From Streptomyces formicae (lineage in GTDB: Bacteria; Actinomycetota; Actinomycetes; Streptomycetales; Streptomycetaceae), in assembly GCF_002556545.1 (NCBI RefSeq), contig NZ_CP022685.1:3348001-3412000 (forward strand): a DNA stretch of 64,000 nt, read 5' to 3'. The translations under genes and the position numbers were made by a program. This document shows positions 24,139 to 32,269 of this stretch, one piece after another. The notes under the pieces are model-generated. The model worked only from the letters and a program-made list of their open reading frames with translations. It did not search any database and was not told the origin of the DNA. Each line of letters begins with the position of its first letter. The first letter of the stretch is position 1.

Positions 24139-25760
24139 CGGCCGAGCCGCACGCGGTGGCGGACCTCGCGCCGCCGCCCGCGCCACCCGCGCGGGACAAG
24201 GCGAGCAGCGGCTCGTTCCTCGCCAAGGCGGCGCTGGTCACCGCCGCGCTCTCGGTGGCGGGATCGCTCCTCGGGCTCGTACGCGACCAGGCGCTCGCGC
24301 ACTACTTCGGCGCGAGCACCGACACCGACGCGTTCCTGGTCGCCTGGACGCTGCCGGAACTCGCGGCGACGCTGCTCATCGAGGACGGTCTCGCCTTCTT
24401 CCTCGTGCCCGCGTTCAGCCTGGCGCTCGCCCGCCGCGCGGACGCCACGGGCGGGGACCCGGTGCGCGCGCTCGTACGGACGTCGTTGCCCCGGATGGCG
24501 CTGTGCTTCGCGGTCACGGCGCTCGTGCTGATCGCCGCCGCGCCGTACATCGTCGACCTGCTCGCCCCCGGGCTGCCCGACCACCAACTGGCCGTCGACT
24601 GCACCCGGTTGACCGCCACCTGCGCACTGAGCTTCGGCCTGGCGGGGTACTGCAGCGCCGCGCTGCGGGCACACCGGCGGTTCGTGGCCCCCGCGACGGT
24701 CTACGTCGCCTACAACATCGCCATCATCGCGGCGCTGTTCACCCTGGCGGGGCACTGGGGCATCCGGGCCGCCGCGGCGGGCGTCGCGGTGGGCGGAGTG
24801 CTCATGGTGGCGGCGCAGGCGCCGTCCCTGTGGCGGCAACTCCGGCGCGGTCCACAGGCGTTCATCCCGAGCCCCGCCAAGGCGCCGGGGACGGCGGCGC
24901 CGACGATGCAGAGCGCGATCATCTGGACGGTCCTGCTGTTCGCGCTCTGCCGCCAGTCGCAGGTCCTCATCGAGCGGTTCCTCGCGTCGTCGCTGCCCGC
25001 GGGGGCCATCTCGCATCTGAACTACGCCCAGAAGGTGGCGCAGATGCCGATGGTGCTCTCCCTGATGCTGTGCACCGTCACCTTCCCCGTGGTCGCCCGC
25101 GCCCTGGCCGACGGTGAGATCGAGCGGGCCCGCGACCGGGTCGAACGCGACCTCGTCCTAGCGGGCTGCATCGTGCTGCTCGGGGCGGCCGCGGTCATCG
25201 CCAGCGCGCCCGCGCTCATCGAACTGCTCTTCCAGCGGGGCGCGTTCGGGGCCCAGGACACCGCGGCCACGGCGGCGGTCATGCGCGTCTACACGCTCGG
25301 GCTGCTGGGGCACACGCTGGTGGGAGCGCTCGCCCGCGCCCACTTCTCCGTCGCCCGCACCACCTGGATTCCGCTGTTCTCGATGTTCATCGGGGTCCTC
25401 GCCACGGCCGGGATCGGCTTCCTGACCGTGGGCACGTGGGGCGTGTACGGCATCGCGGGGGCGAACGCGACCGGCATCTGCGTGACCGCGGCGCTGCTCC
25501 TGCGGGGCCTCGGCCCCCGCACCGTGCCCATCAGGACCCGCGCGGTGGTGGGACAGCTGGCCCGGCTCGCGCTCGCCGCGGCCGTCGCCGCGCTCCTCGG
25601 CGCGCTCTGCGCCCAGCGGATGGCGGGACCGCTCCTCGCCGTCGTGGCGAGCGGCGCGGTGGTCACCGTCTCCTTCGTACTCCTCGGTCTGGTCCTGCGG
25701 GCGCAGCCCTGGCCGTCCGTCCTCCGCTCCGTCACAGGAAGGCTCCGCCATGCCCGTTGA
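24135..25760 (+). CDS. MurJ/MviN-like lipid flippase
   Basis: 541 aa, about 14 membrane helices. The N-terminal segment SLLGLVRDQALAHYFGAS and the later FQRGAFGAQDTAATAAVMRVYTLGLLGHTLVGALARAHFSV are typical of the MviN/MurJ branch of the MOP superfamily. In this setting it most likely flips the undecaprenyl-linked repeat unit of this locus, doing the job of a Wzx, rather than lipid II. It overlaps the polymerase gene (GTGA) upstream and the deacetylase gene by 11 bp downstream. Confidence 0.93.
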   Translation: MTAEPHAVADLAPPPAPPARDKASSGSFLAKAALVTAALSVAGSLLGLVRDQALAHYFGASTDTDAFLVAWTLPELAATLLIEDGLAFFLVPAFSLALARRADATGGDPVRALVRTSLPRMALCFAVTALVLIAAAPYIVDLLAPGLPDHQLAVDCTRLTATCALSFGLAGYCSAALRAHRRFVAPATVYVAYNIAIIAALFTLAGHWGIRAAAAGVAVGGVLMVAAQAPSLWRQLRRGPQAFIPSPAKAPGTAAPTMQSAIIWTVLLFALCRQSQVLIERFLASSLPAGAISHLNYAQKVAQMPMVLSLMLCTVTFPVVARALADGEIERARDRVERDLVLAGCIVLLGAAAVIASAPALIELLFQRGAFGAQDTAATAAVMRVYTLGLLGHTLVGALARAHFSVARTTWIPLFSMFIGVLATAGIGFLTVGTWGVYGIAGANATGICVTAALLLRGLGPRTVPIRTRAVVGQLARLALAAAVAALLGALCAQRMAGPLLAVVASGAVVTVSFVLLGLVLRAQPWPSVLRSVTGRLRHAR

Positions 25761-26538
25761 CCTCAGACCGAACGCCCCGCACGGCGCGGAGCCCTTCCTG
25801 CTGCGCCGCCCGCCCAACACCCCCGCGTGGGTCGCGATGTACCACTCGGTCGACAACGTCTCCGAGGACCCGTACCGGATCACCGTCTCGCCCCAGCGAC
25901 TCGACGATCAGCTGCGGTGGCTGCGGCGCCGGGGGCTGCGCGGCGTGTCCATGCGGGACCTGATGGAGGCGTGCGCCCGGGGCGAGCAGCGCGATCTGGT
26001 GGGGCTCACCTTCGACGACGGGTACCAGGACTTCGTCGAACAGGCGCTGCCGGTGCTGCGGCGCCACGACTGCACGGCCACCGTGTTCGTCCTGCCGGGC
26101 CGCCTCGACGGTGACAACGCGTGGGACCCGCTGGGCCCGCGCAAGCCGCTCCTCGGCGCCGACGGCATCCGGCACGTGGCGCGGAGCGGCATGGAGATCG
26201 CCTCGCACGGCCTGACCCACGTCGACCTGACCAAGGCCGACGACGAGGAGCTGCGGCGCGAGGTCGGCGACAGCCGTACGCGACTGAGCGAGCTGACCGG
26301 CGCCGAGGTGCGGGGCTTCTGCTACCCCTACGGGCACGTGGACGAGCGCGTGGTGAGCGCCGTGCGCGACGCCGGATACCGCTACGCCTGTGCCATCGAT
26401 CCGGGCCGGCTCCGCGGCCCTCTCGCGCTGCCACGGGTCCACGTCGGGCAGGGCGACACGCCGTCGCGACTGGCCCTGAAGCTGTGGACGAACCGGCTCA
26501 GGGGCCGTGCCGTCGGCCGGGCGGCGGTGACCGGATGA
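25750..26538 (+). CDS. Polysaccharide deacetylase (CE4)
   Basis: 262 aa, NodB-homology domain. TFDDGY with the catalytic Asp at about 89 and metal Asp at 90, ASHGLTHVDL with the two metal His residues, and GFCYPYGHVDERV are all present. It should remove N- or O-acetyl groups from the polymer or its precursor. There is no signal peptide, so it would act on cytoplasmic intermediates or leave by a non-classical route. ATG 25750 follows AGGAAGG. It overlaps the following glycosyltransferase start (ATGA). Confidence 0.92.
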   Translation: MPVDLRPNAPHGAEPFLLRRPPNTPAWVAMYHSVDNVSEDPYRITVSPQRLDDQLRWLRRRGLRGVSMRDLMEACARGEQRDLVGLTFDDGYQDFVEQALPVLRRHDCTATVFVLPGRLDGDNAWDPLGPRKPLLGADGIRHVARSGMEIASHGLTHVDLTKADDEELRREVGDSRTRLSELTGAEVRGFCYPYGHVDERVVSAVRDAGYRYACAIDPGRLRGPLALPRVHVGQGDTPSRLALKLWTNRLRGRAVGRAAVTG

Positions 26539-27680
26539 GGGTCCTGCACATCATCACCGGACTCGGCGTGGGCGGCGCGGAGCAGCAACTGCGGCTGCTG
26601 CTGCGGCACCAGCCCGTGGACTGCGACGTCGTCACGCTGACCAACGCGGGCACGGTGGCGGACGGGATCGTGGCCGACGGGACCGCGCGCGTGAGCGACC
26701 TCGGCATGTCGGGCAACCGGGACGTCGCGGCACTGCCCCGCCTTTCCCGGCTCATCAAGGACGGCCGCTACGACCTGGTCCACACCCACCTCTTCCGGGC
26801 CTGCCTGTACGGGCGCATCGCGGCGCGGACGGCCGGGGTGCGCGCGGTGGTGGCCACGGAACACTCGCTGGGCGACACCCAGATGGAAGGCCGCCGCCTC
26901 ACCGCGGGCGTCCGCGGGCTCTACCTGGTCGGCGAGCGGCTCGGCCGGATGACGGTCGCCGTCTCCCCGGCCGTCGGGCAGCGGCTGCACCGCTGGGGCG
27001 TGCCGCGTCAGCGGATCCGGGTGGTGCCGAACGGCATCGACGTCGACCGCTTCCGGTTCGACCCGGACGCCCGGGCCCGTACCCGTAGGCACCTGGACCT
27101 GCCCGAGCACGCCTTCGTCGTCGGGGGCGTGGGCCGCCTGACGCGCGGCAAGCGCTTCGACGTGCTGCTGCGCGCCGTCTCCCAGCTCCCCGATGACGTC
27201 GTGGTCCTGCTGGTGGGAGCCGGTGAGCAGGAACAGGAACTGCGGCGGCTCGCCGACCGGCTGGCCCTGGCCGACCGGGTGCGATTCGCCGGTGAGGCCG
27301 CGCACGAGGACGGCCGTATGGCCGGACGCGGCCCTGATCTGCCGTCGCTGCTCGCGGCGATGGACGCGCTGGCCTCCCCCTCCCCCGAGGAGGCCTTCGG
27401 ACTGGCGCTCGTCGAGGGGCTGGCCGGCGGACTGCCCGTGCTCTACACGTCGTGCCCCGCCATCGACGGCCTGCCCCTCGACGCACAGACCAACGCCTCG
27501 CACTGCCCGAGCGATCCGGACGCCTTCGCGCAGGTCCTCTTCCGCCTCCGCGGCCGGGACCTCGCGCACCGTACGGCGGCGGCCGCCGTGCAGCACTACA
27601 GCATCACCCGCAGCGCCGACCAGCTGATGGACGTCTATGCCTCAGTTGTCTCGGGCCTGACCCCGAAGGTGAGTCCTTGA
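26535..27680 (+). CDS. GT4-family glycosyltransferase
   Basis: 381 aa, GT-B fold. It opens MRVLHIITGLGVGGAEQQL, continues with YDLVHTHLFRACLYGRIAAR, then VVPNGIDVDRFRF, GVGRLTRGKRFDVLL and the donor-binding region SPSPEEAFGLALVEGLAGGLPVLYT. It is clearly related to the 20070 glycosyltransferase in fold but not a recent copy. It probably adds a second sugar to the repeat unit. It is coupled to the genes on both sides (4-bp overlap upstream and 1-bp overlap TGATG downstream). Confidence 0.92.
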   Translation: MRVLHIITGLGVGGAEQQLRLLLRHQPVDCDVVTLTNAGTVADGIVADGTARVSDLGMSGNRDVAALPRLSRLIKDGRYDLVHTHLFRACLYGRIAARTAGVRAVVATEHSLGDTQMEGRRLTAGVRGLYLVGERLGRMTVAVSPAVGQRLHRWGVPRQRIRVVPNGIDVDRFRFDPDARARTRRHLDLPEHAFVVGGVGRLTRGKRFDVLLRAVSQLPDDVVVLLVGAGEQEQELRRLADRLALADRVRFAGEAAHEDGRMAGRGPDLPSLLAAMDALASPSPEEAFGLALVEGLAGGLPVLYTSCPAIDGLPLDAQTNASHCPSDPDAFAQVLFRLRGRDLAHRTAAAAVQHYSITRSADQLMDVYASVVSGLTPKVSP

Positions 27681-28333
27681 TGAACGACTCCGCAACCGAG
27701 CGCCCCCGCACGGGCGCCCTGCGCGCCCGCGCCGCCCGGCTGCCCCGCTGGTGGGCCCTGCCCGCCGGTGCGGCGCTCGGCGCACTCGCCGGTGCCGGAT
27801 ACGGCGTACTGCACACGCCCCAGTACACGGCCACGAGTTACGTCGTCGCCGTGCCGCAGGAGCGGGCGGATCCCGCCACGGCGCTGGGATTCGCGCAGGC
27901 GTACGGACGGGTGGCGACGCAGCTCGCGGTGCTCGGCGACGCCCAGGTCGCCGCGGGCATGTCGGCCGCCGAACTCCAGAAGAGCGTGCAGGTGGCCACC
28001 TCTCCCGACGCGCCGATGATCGCCGTGTCGGCGTCGTCGGACCGGCCGACGGAGGCCGCGATCACCGCCAACGCGGTGGCACGTTCGCTGGCGAGCAGCG
28101 CCAACCACGCCAAGGACAGCACCCGGGTCAAGCTCCTCGCGTTCTCCCGTGCGGTGGCGCCCACCGAGCCCACCTCGCTCTCCACCGGGGTGAGCGTGCT
28201 GGTCGGCGGCTGTGCGGGCGGCCTGCTCGGCGGTCTCGCGCTCCTGGTCCGCCCGCGCGGGCGCGAGGAGGAGGCGGCGGGCGCGGCTGCCGTTCCGGGT
28301 CCGGCCTCCGGCCTGGTCCGGAGCAACGCGTGA
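27680..28333 (+). CDS. Wzz/capsular polysaccharide co-polymerase-like protein
   Basis: 217 aa. One helix near 24-45 and a second near 170-192 frame an extracytoplasmic domain that starts PQYTATSYVVAVPQ, the arrangement of Wzz-type chain-length regulators. The conserved Pro before the second helix is seen in AVAPTEPTSLS. The cytoplasmic tyrosine-kinase domain found in some Gram-positive fusions is missing. It likely sets polymer length with the Wzy-like protein. It overlaps the downstream GNAT gene by 4 bp. Confidence 0.82.
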   Translation: MNDSATERPRTGALRARAARLPRWWALPAGAALGALAGAGYGVLHTPQYTATSYVVAVPQERADPATALGFAQAYGRVATQLAVLGDAQVAAGMSAAELQKSVQVATSPDAPMIAVSASSDRPTEAAITANAVARSLASSANHAKDSTRVKLLAFSRAVAPTEPTSLSTGVSVLVGGCAGGLLGGLALLVRPRGREEEAAGAAAVPGPASGLVRSNA

Positions 28334-29475
28334 GGGCGGCTCCCGAAGCCGCTGCGCGAGCGGAACAGGCTGCGCTGCGAGCGGAACTCTGCGTCGACAA
28401 GGACGCGTTCGCGGCGCTCGCCCGGCCGTGGGGGCGCCTGTACCGGGCGTGCGGGGCGGCGACGCCGTTCCAGAGCCACGCGTGGCTGTCCTCGTGGTGG
28501 CACTCCTACGGCCGGCGAGGAACGCTGCGGGTGCTCCTGGTCCGCGACGAGGAGGACCAGCTCGTCGCGGCGGCGCCGCTGATGCGGGTGCACCGTCCGA
28601 TCCCGGCGCTGAAGCCGCTGGGCGGCGCGATCTCCGACTTCACCGACGTCCTGGTGGACGACGCCCGCCGCGAGGAAGGGTCGCCGGCGCTCGGGCGGGC
28701 CCTGTTCGACCTGGCCCGTACCGCGCTGCTCGACTTCCGCGAGGCACGGCCGGGCGCCTGCGTCGAGGACATCTACCGGGACTGGCCAGGACCCAAGAAG
28801 ACGCTGGTCGACTCGGCCTGTCTGGAGCTGCCCGCCATGCCGATGGAGGATCTGCTCAAGCGGCTGCCCACCCCGCGCGCGCAGCGCACCCGGGCCAAGA
28901 TGCGCAAGCTGGCGGCGCTGGGCGTGGAGAGCCGCATCGTGCCCTGCGCGGACGTCGAGGAGTCGGTGCGCACCCTGCTGCGTCTGCACCAGTTGCAGTG
29001 GCGCGGCCGCAAGGTGACCTCCGAGCACCTGCAACCCCGGTTCCACGAGCATCTGCTGCGCTCGATGCGGCCGATGGTGGCGGCCGGTGAGGCGGTCGTG
29101 ACCGAGTTCCGCCTCGACGGGCACGTGGTGGCGGCGGACCTGACCCTGCTCTCGGACACGCTGGCGGGCGGCTATCTGTACGGCGCCGATCCGCAGCTCA
29201 GGGAGCGGAAGGTGGACGTCGCCACGATGCTCCTGGAGGCGTGCACGCGGCACACCGGCGGCGAACACCCGCGCGCCCTGAGCCTGTTGCGCGGCACCGA
29301 GCCCTACAAGCAGCACTGGCGCCCTGAACCGGTCACCAACCAGCGGTTCCTGCTCGCCCGCCGCAGAACGGCGCCGCTGCTGTGCGCCGCGTCCGGCGAC
29401 GCCGCCGCCCGCCAGTGGCTCCGGCAGCAGCGGCAGCGCCGTGCTGAGCACCGCGACGGCGGGGCCTCGTCATGA
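28330..29475 (+). CDS. GNAT / CelD-BcsL-like acyltransferase
   Basis: 381 aa. The C-terminal half has the FemAB-like double-GNAT pattern seen in CelD proteins, with RTRAKMRKLAALGVESRI, LLRLHQLQWRGR and LSDTLAGGYLYGADPQLRE followed by SLLRGTEPYKQHWRP. Such proteins are common in cellulose and exopolysaccharide loci and probably acylate the polymer or its precursor. The donor is unknown. GTG 28330 overlaps the Wzz-like gene. It is the last gene of the tightly packed + strand run from 20070. Confidence 0.82.
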   Translation: MRAAPEAAARAEQAALRAELCVDKDAFAALARPWGRLYRACGAATPFQSHAWLSSWWHSYGRRGTLRVLLVRDEEDQLVAAAPLMRVHRPIPALKPLGGAISDFTDVLVDDARREEGSPALGRALFDLARTALLDFREARPGACVEDIYRDWPGPKKTLVDSACLELPAMPMEDLLKRLPTPRAQRTRAKMRKLAALGVESRIVPCADVEESVRTLLRLHQLQWRGRKVTSEHLQPRFHEHLLRSMRPMVAAGEAVVTEFRLDGHVVAADLTLLSDTLAGGYLYGADPQLRERKVDVATMLLEACTRHTGGEHPRALSLLRGTEPYKQHWRPEPVTNQRFLLARRRTAPLLCAASGDAAARQWLRQQRQRRAEHRDGGASS

Positions 29476-29505
29476 CGACCCACACCACCGCGGTGCCCCA
29501 CCGCC

Positions 29506-30840
29506 TCACGAGCGGTTCTTCTCCTGCCACCAGTCGAAGCGCACGCACAGCTTGCCGCCCAGCCAGTACTCGACCCAGTCGCCGAGTTCCAGCGGCGAAC
29601 AGGTCGGCGGTGTCACCGGCTCGGTCGGCTGGGGAGTCGGGTTGTCCGTACGACCGGAGAGCAGTTCCCGGTACACCGCCGAGGCGTCCGGATTCTGCTT
29701 GCACTGCCACACGCCGTGCGGACAGTAGTCGGTGACCGTGTTGTACAGCGGCTTCTTCTCGTCCATCCACTCCAGCATCCGGCGCATGTACTCCTCGTTG
29801 TCGCCGTTACGGAAGAGACCCCACTCGGGGTAGGAGATGGGCTTGTTGTGCGCCGCGGCGAAATCCACGTGCGCCTGCAACCCGTAGGGCTCCTTGACCT
29901 GTTCGTCGAAGGACATGCCGCGGGGCTGGTCGTAGGAGTCCATGCCCACGATGTCGACGACGTCGTCACCGGGGTAGCAGTCGGTCCAGGGGACGGCGTC
30001 GCGGCCTCTGCTCGGGGTGAAGTCGAAGGTGAACTTCTGCCCCGGGACCGCGCGCATCGCGGTGACGATCTTTTTCCAGTACGTCTTCCAGGACTCCGTG
30101 TCCGGGCCACAACGATGGGTGTACGTCGTGCCGTTCATCTCCCAGCCCAGCACGATCACCGTGTCGGGAACGCCGAGAGCGACGAGGCGTTCGGCCAGCT
30201 TGGTGAAGTGGGCGTCGAAGTCACCGGCCGCGCCCTGTTTCAGGAGCGCGGCGACCTCGGTGTCACCGACGCCTCCCTCGTTCTTCTCCAGCATCGGCAC
30301 GTTGAGGACGAACATCCTGTCGTCCTTCGCCTTGCGCCATGTCGCCCAGTCCTCCAGGAATCCCGGCGCCCCCTCGATGTTGTTCCAGCGGTCGCCCGGG
30401 AGGTACGTGTGCCCGACCCTCAGTTCGGTTCCGTCGAGCCACTCGCTGAGTTGCTCGATGCGCCGGACGCCGCGCGGACCGAAGTCCAGGTACGCGCCGA
30501 TGGCGGGCGCCTTGGCCGGGGCGGGATCGATGCCCGGCGACGTGGACGCCGAAGGTTCCGGTGTCGCCGAGGGGACCGTGGGGACCTCGGGGACGGCCGG
30601 GACCGCCGGATCCACCGGAGTGGGCACCGCGGGGACCGCCGGGTCCGCCGGAGTGGGGGCCACCGGAGTGGGCACCGCGGGTACCTCGGGCGCCAAGGGC
30701 GTGGCGGCGGTAGGTGGTGGTTCACCGTCGCGCACGATGCCCACCGTGTATCCCGGCGCACAGGCCAGGGCCACCGACGAGATGATCCCGCCCGCGATGA
30801 AAGCAAGTCGTCTGCTGCGTCGGCGACGCTCTGGGGCCAT
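29506..30840 (-). CDS. Exported GH26-like glycoside hydrolase
   Basis: 444 aa. Signal peptide or membrane anchor with RRLAFIAGGIISSVALACAPG, then a Pro/Val/Thr-rich linker of about 70 residues (repeats like VPAVPTPV), then a TIM-barrel domain. The acid/base Glu is probably E234 in GWEMNG and the nucleophile E339 in YPEWG, the GH26 (mannanase-type) pattern. ATG at 30840 has GAGGAGA upstream. It is the only minus-strand gene in the polysaccharide locus and converges on the GNAT gene. It likely trims, releases or degrades the polymer, as hydrolases in such loci do. Confidence 0.85.
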   Translation of the reverse strand: MAPERRRRSRRLAFIAGGIISSVALACAPGYTVGIVRDGEPPPTAATPLAPEVPAVPTPVAPTPADPAVPAVPTPVDPAVPAVPEVPTVPSATPEPSASTSPGIDPAPAKAPAIGAYLDFGPRGVRRIEQLSEWLDGTELRVGHTYLPGDRWNNIEGAPGFLEDWATWRKAKDDRMFVLNVPMLEKNEGGVGDTEVAALLKQGAAGDFDAHFTKLAERLVALGVPDTVIVLGWEMNGTTYTHRCGPDTESWKTYWKKIVTAMRAVPGQKFTFDFTPSRGRDAVPWTDCYPGDDVVDIVGMDSYDQPRGMSFDEQVKEPYGLQAHVDFAAAHNKPISYPEWGLFRNGDNEEYMRRMLEWMDEKKPLYNTVTDYCPHGVWQCKQNPDASAVYRELLSGRTDNPTPQPTEPVTPPTCSPLELGDWVEYWLGGKLCVRFDWWQEKNRS

Positions 30841-30872
30841 GACTTCTCCTCGTTCCCGAGTCATCCGATAGC

Positions 30873-30952
30873 TAATAGACCGTCATATTTATATCTATTA
30901 CGCCAATCGAGTCCTTAATCCCCCGCTTCCCTATATCGCCCGCTTGGGCGAT
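30873..30952. promoter_or_regulatory. AT-rich divergent control region with two inverted repeats
   Basis: Between the GH26-like and ATP-grasp genes. TAATAGA (30873-30879) is mirrored by TCTATTA (30894-30900) with 14 bp between. The 35 bp around it are strikingly AT-rich for this genome. A hairpin ATCGCCC-GCTT-GGGCGAT follows at 30935-30952, directly before the + strand start codon. It looks like an operator and promoter for both directions. Confidence 0.55.
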
Positions 30953-30964
30953 CGAACAGTAAGG

Positions 30965-32269
30965 GTGACTTTGCAGCCTCTGGACACGCGAACTCCTGCT
31001 GTCCTCCTGCGGATCGACAGGAATCCTTTTCACCACGGAACTCTGGGTGCCGTGCGCTCTCTGGGACGCGCGGGCGTGGAGGTCCACCTCGTGGCCGACG
31101 ACCACGGAAGCCCCGTGCAGCAGTCCCGGTACCTGCACCAGATGCACCCACCGCCCCCGCCAGGGGCCTCGCTCCCCGAGGTGGCCGCCGTGCTGCGCTC
31201 GGTCGCGACACGCGTGAGCGCCCCGGCCGTCCTCATCCCCATGGACGACATCAGCGCCCTGGCCATCAGCGCCCTGCACGAGGAACTGAGCAGCCGCTAC
31301 CTGCTGCCGGGACGGGCGGGCGGGGTGGCCGAGCAGGTGGCGGACAAGGCGACCCTGGCGCAGGTCTGCGCGCGGGCGGGCGTGGCCCACCCGGTGACCC
31401 TGGTGCCGGAGTCGGCAGCCGAGGCCGCGGGCGCCGTGGCACTCCTGGGCGCTCCCACCGTGGCCAAGTGGAGCCGCCCCTGGACACTGCCGCAGGGCGT
31501 CGGACTGCGCAGTACGACCGTGATCGGCTCGGCCCGCGAGGCCGAGCAGCTCTTCGCGCGCAGGGCCGAGGCGGGCTGCCGTCTGTTGCTCCAGGCGTTC
31601 GTGCCCGGCGTACGGGACGCGGACTGGTTCGTGCACGGGTGCGCGGGTCCCGACGGGACCGTGCGCGGGGGCGGTACGGGCCGCAAGCACCGCTCCTGGC
31701 CGAGGGCTGCGGGCCTGACGGTGAGCGGCGAGTGGACCGCCAACCCCCGGCTGTGGTCCACGGCCCAGCGGCTGGTCGCGTCGCTGGGCTACCGGGGGGT
31801 CTTCGACCTGGACTTCCGCAAGGACGCCGCGACCGGCGACTTCTACCTCATCGACTTCAACCCCCGCCCGGGAGCACAGTTCCGGCTCTTCGCCGACGCG
31901 GCGGGCATCGACGTCGTCCGCGCCCTGCACCTGGGCCTGACGCACCGGCCCGTACCGCCCCCGCAGCCCTCCCCCGGCCGCACGTTCGTGGTGGAGAACT
32001 ACGCGCCGCTCACGGCGCTGCGCTCGCTGCCCCGGCCTCGGTCGGCCGTCCCTTCACCGGCCGGTGAACTCGCCTGGCACGCCGACGACGACCCCGCGCC
32101 GGGGGCCGCCCTGCGCCGCCTGTGGCGCCGCCACATGGGACAGCGCCTGCGGGCCGGCGTCGGCCGCCGCTCGCAGCTGTTCCTCACCCCCCTGTCCCGG
32201 CGCGCCCCCGCGCAGGCCCCGGCCGTCCTGCCCACACCGAACAGAGAGCGAGCAGCCACCGATGCATGA
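30965..32269 (+). CDS. ATP-grasp enzyme
   Basis: About 434 aa. The N-terminal domain (AVLLRIDRNPFHHGTLGAVRSLG) is followed by the ATP-grasp core, with ADKATLAQVCARAGVAHP, the nucleotide Lys in PTVAKWSRPW, LLLQAFVPGVRDADWFVHG and the metal-binding FYLIDFNPRPGAQF. The overall look is that of carbamoyl-phosphate-synthase-like or peptide-ligase-like enzymes that join a carboxylate to an amine. The substrate is unknown. Start is uncertain: GTG 30965, TTG 30971 (better spaced from AAGGG) or TTG 30944. It overlaps the next gene by 8 bp. Confidence 0.82.
   Translation: MTLQPLDTRTPAVLLRIDRNPFHHGTLGAVRSLGRAGVEVHLVADDHGSPVQQSRYLHQMHPPPPPGASLPEVAAVLRSVATRVSAPAVLIPMDDISALAISALHEELSSRYLLPGRAGGVAEQVADKATLAQVCARAGVAHPVTLVPESAAEAAGAVALLGAPTVAKWSRPWTLPQGVGLRSTTVIGSAREAEQLFARRAEAGCRLLLQAFVPGVRDADWFVHGCAGPDGTVRGGGTGRKHRSWPRAAGLTVSGEWTANPRLWSTAQRLVASLGYRGVFDLDFRKDAATGDFYLIDFNPRPGAQFRLFADAAGIDVVRALHLGLTHRPVPPPQPSPGRTFVVENYAPLTALRSLPRPRSAVPSPAGELAWHADDDPAPGAALRRLWRRHMGQRLRAGVGRRSQLFLTPLSRRAPAQAPAVLPTPNRERAATDA

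Noticed and set aside
30935..30952. Riboswitch before the ATP-grasp gene
   Set aside because: Only a single short hairpin with no recognisable aptamer; kept as part of a control region.
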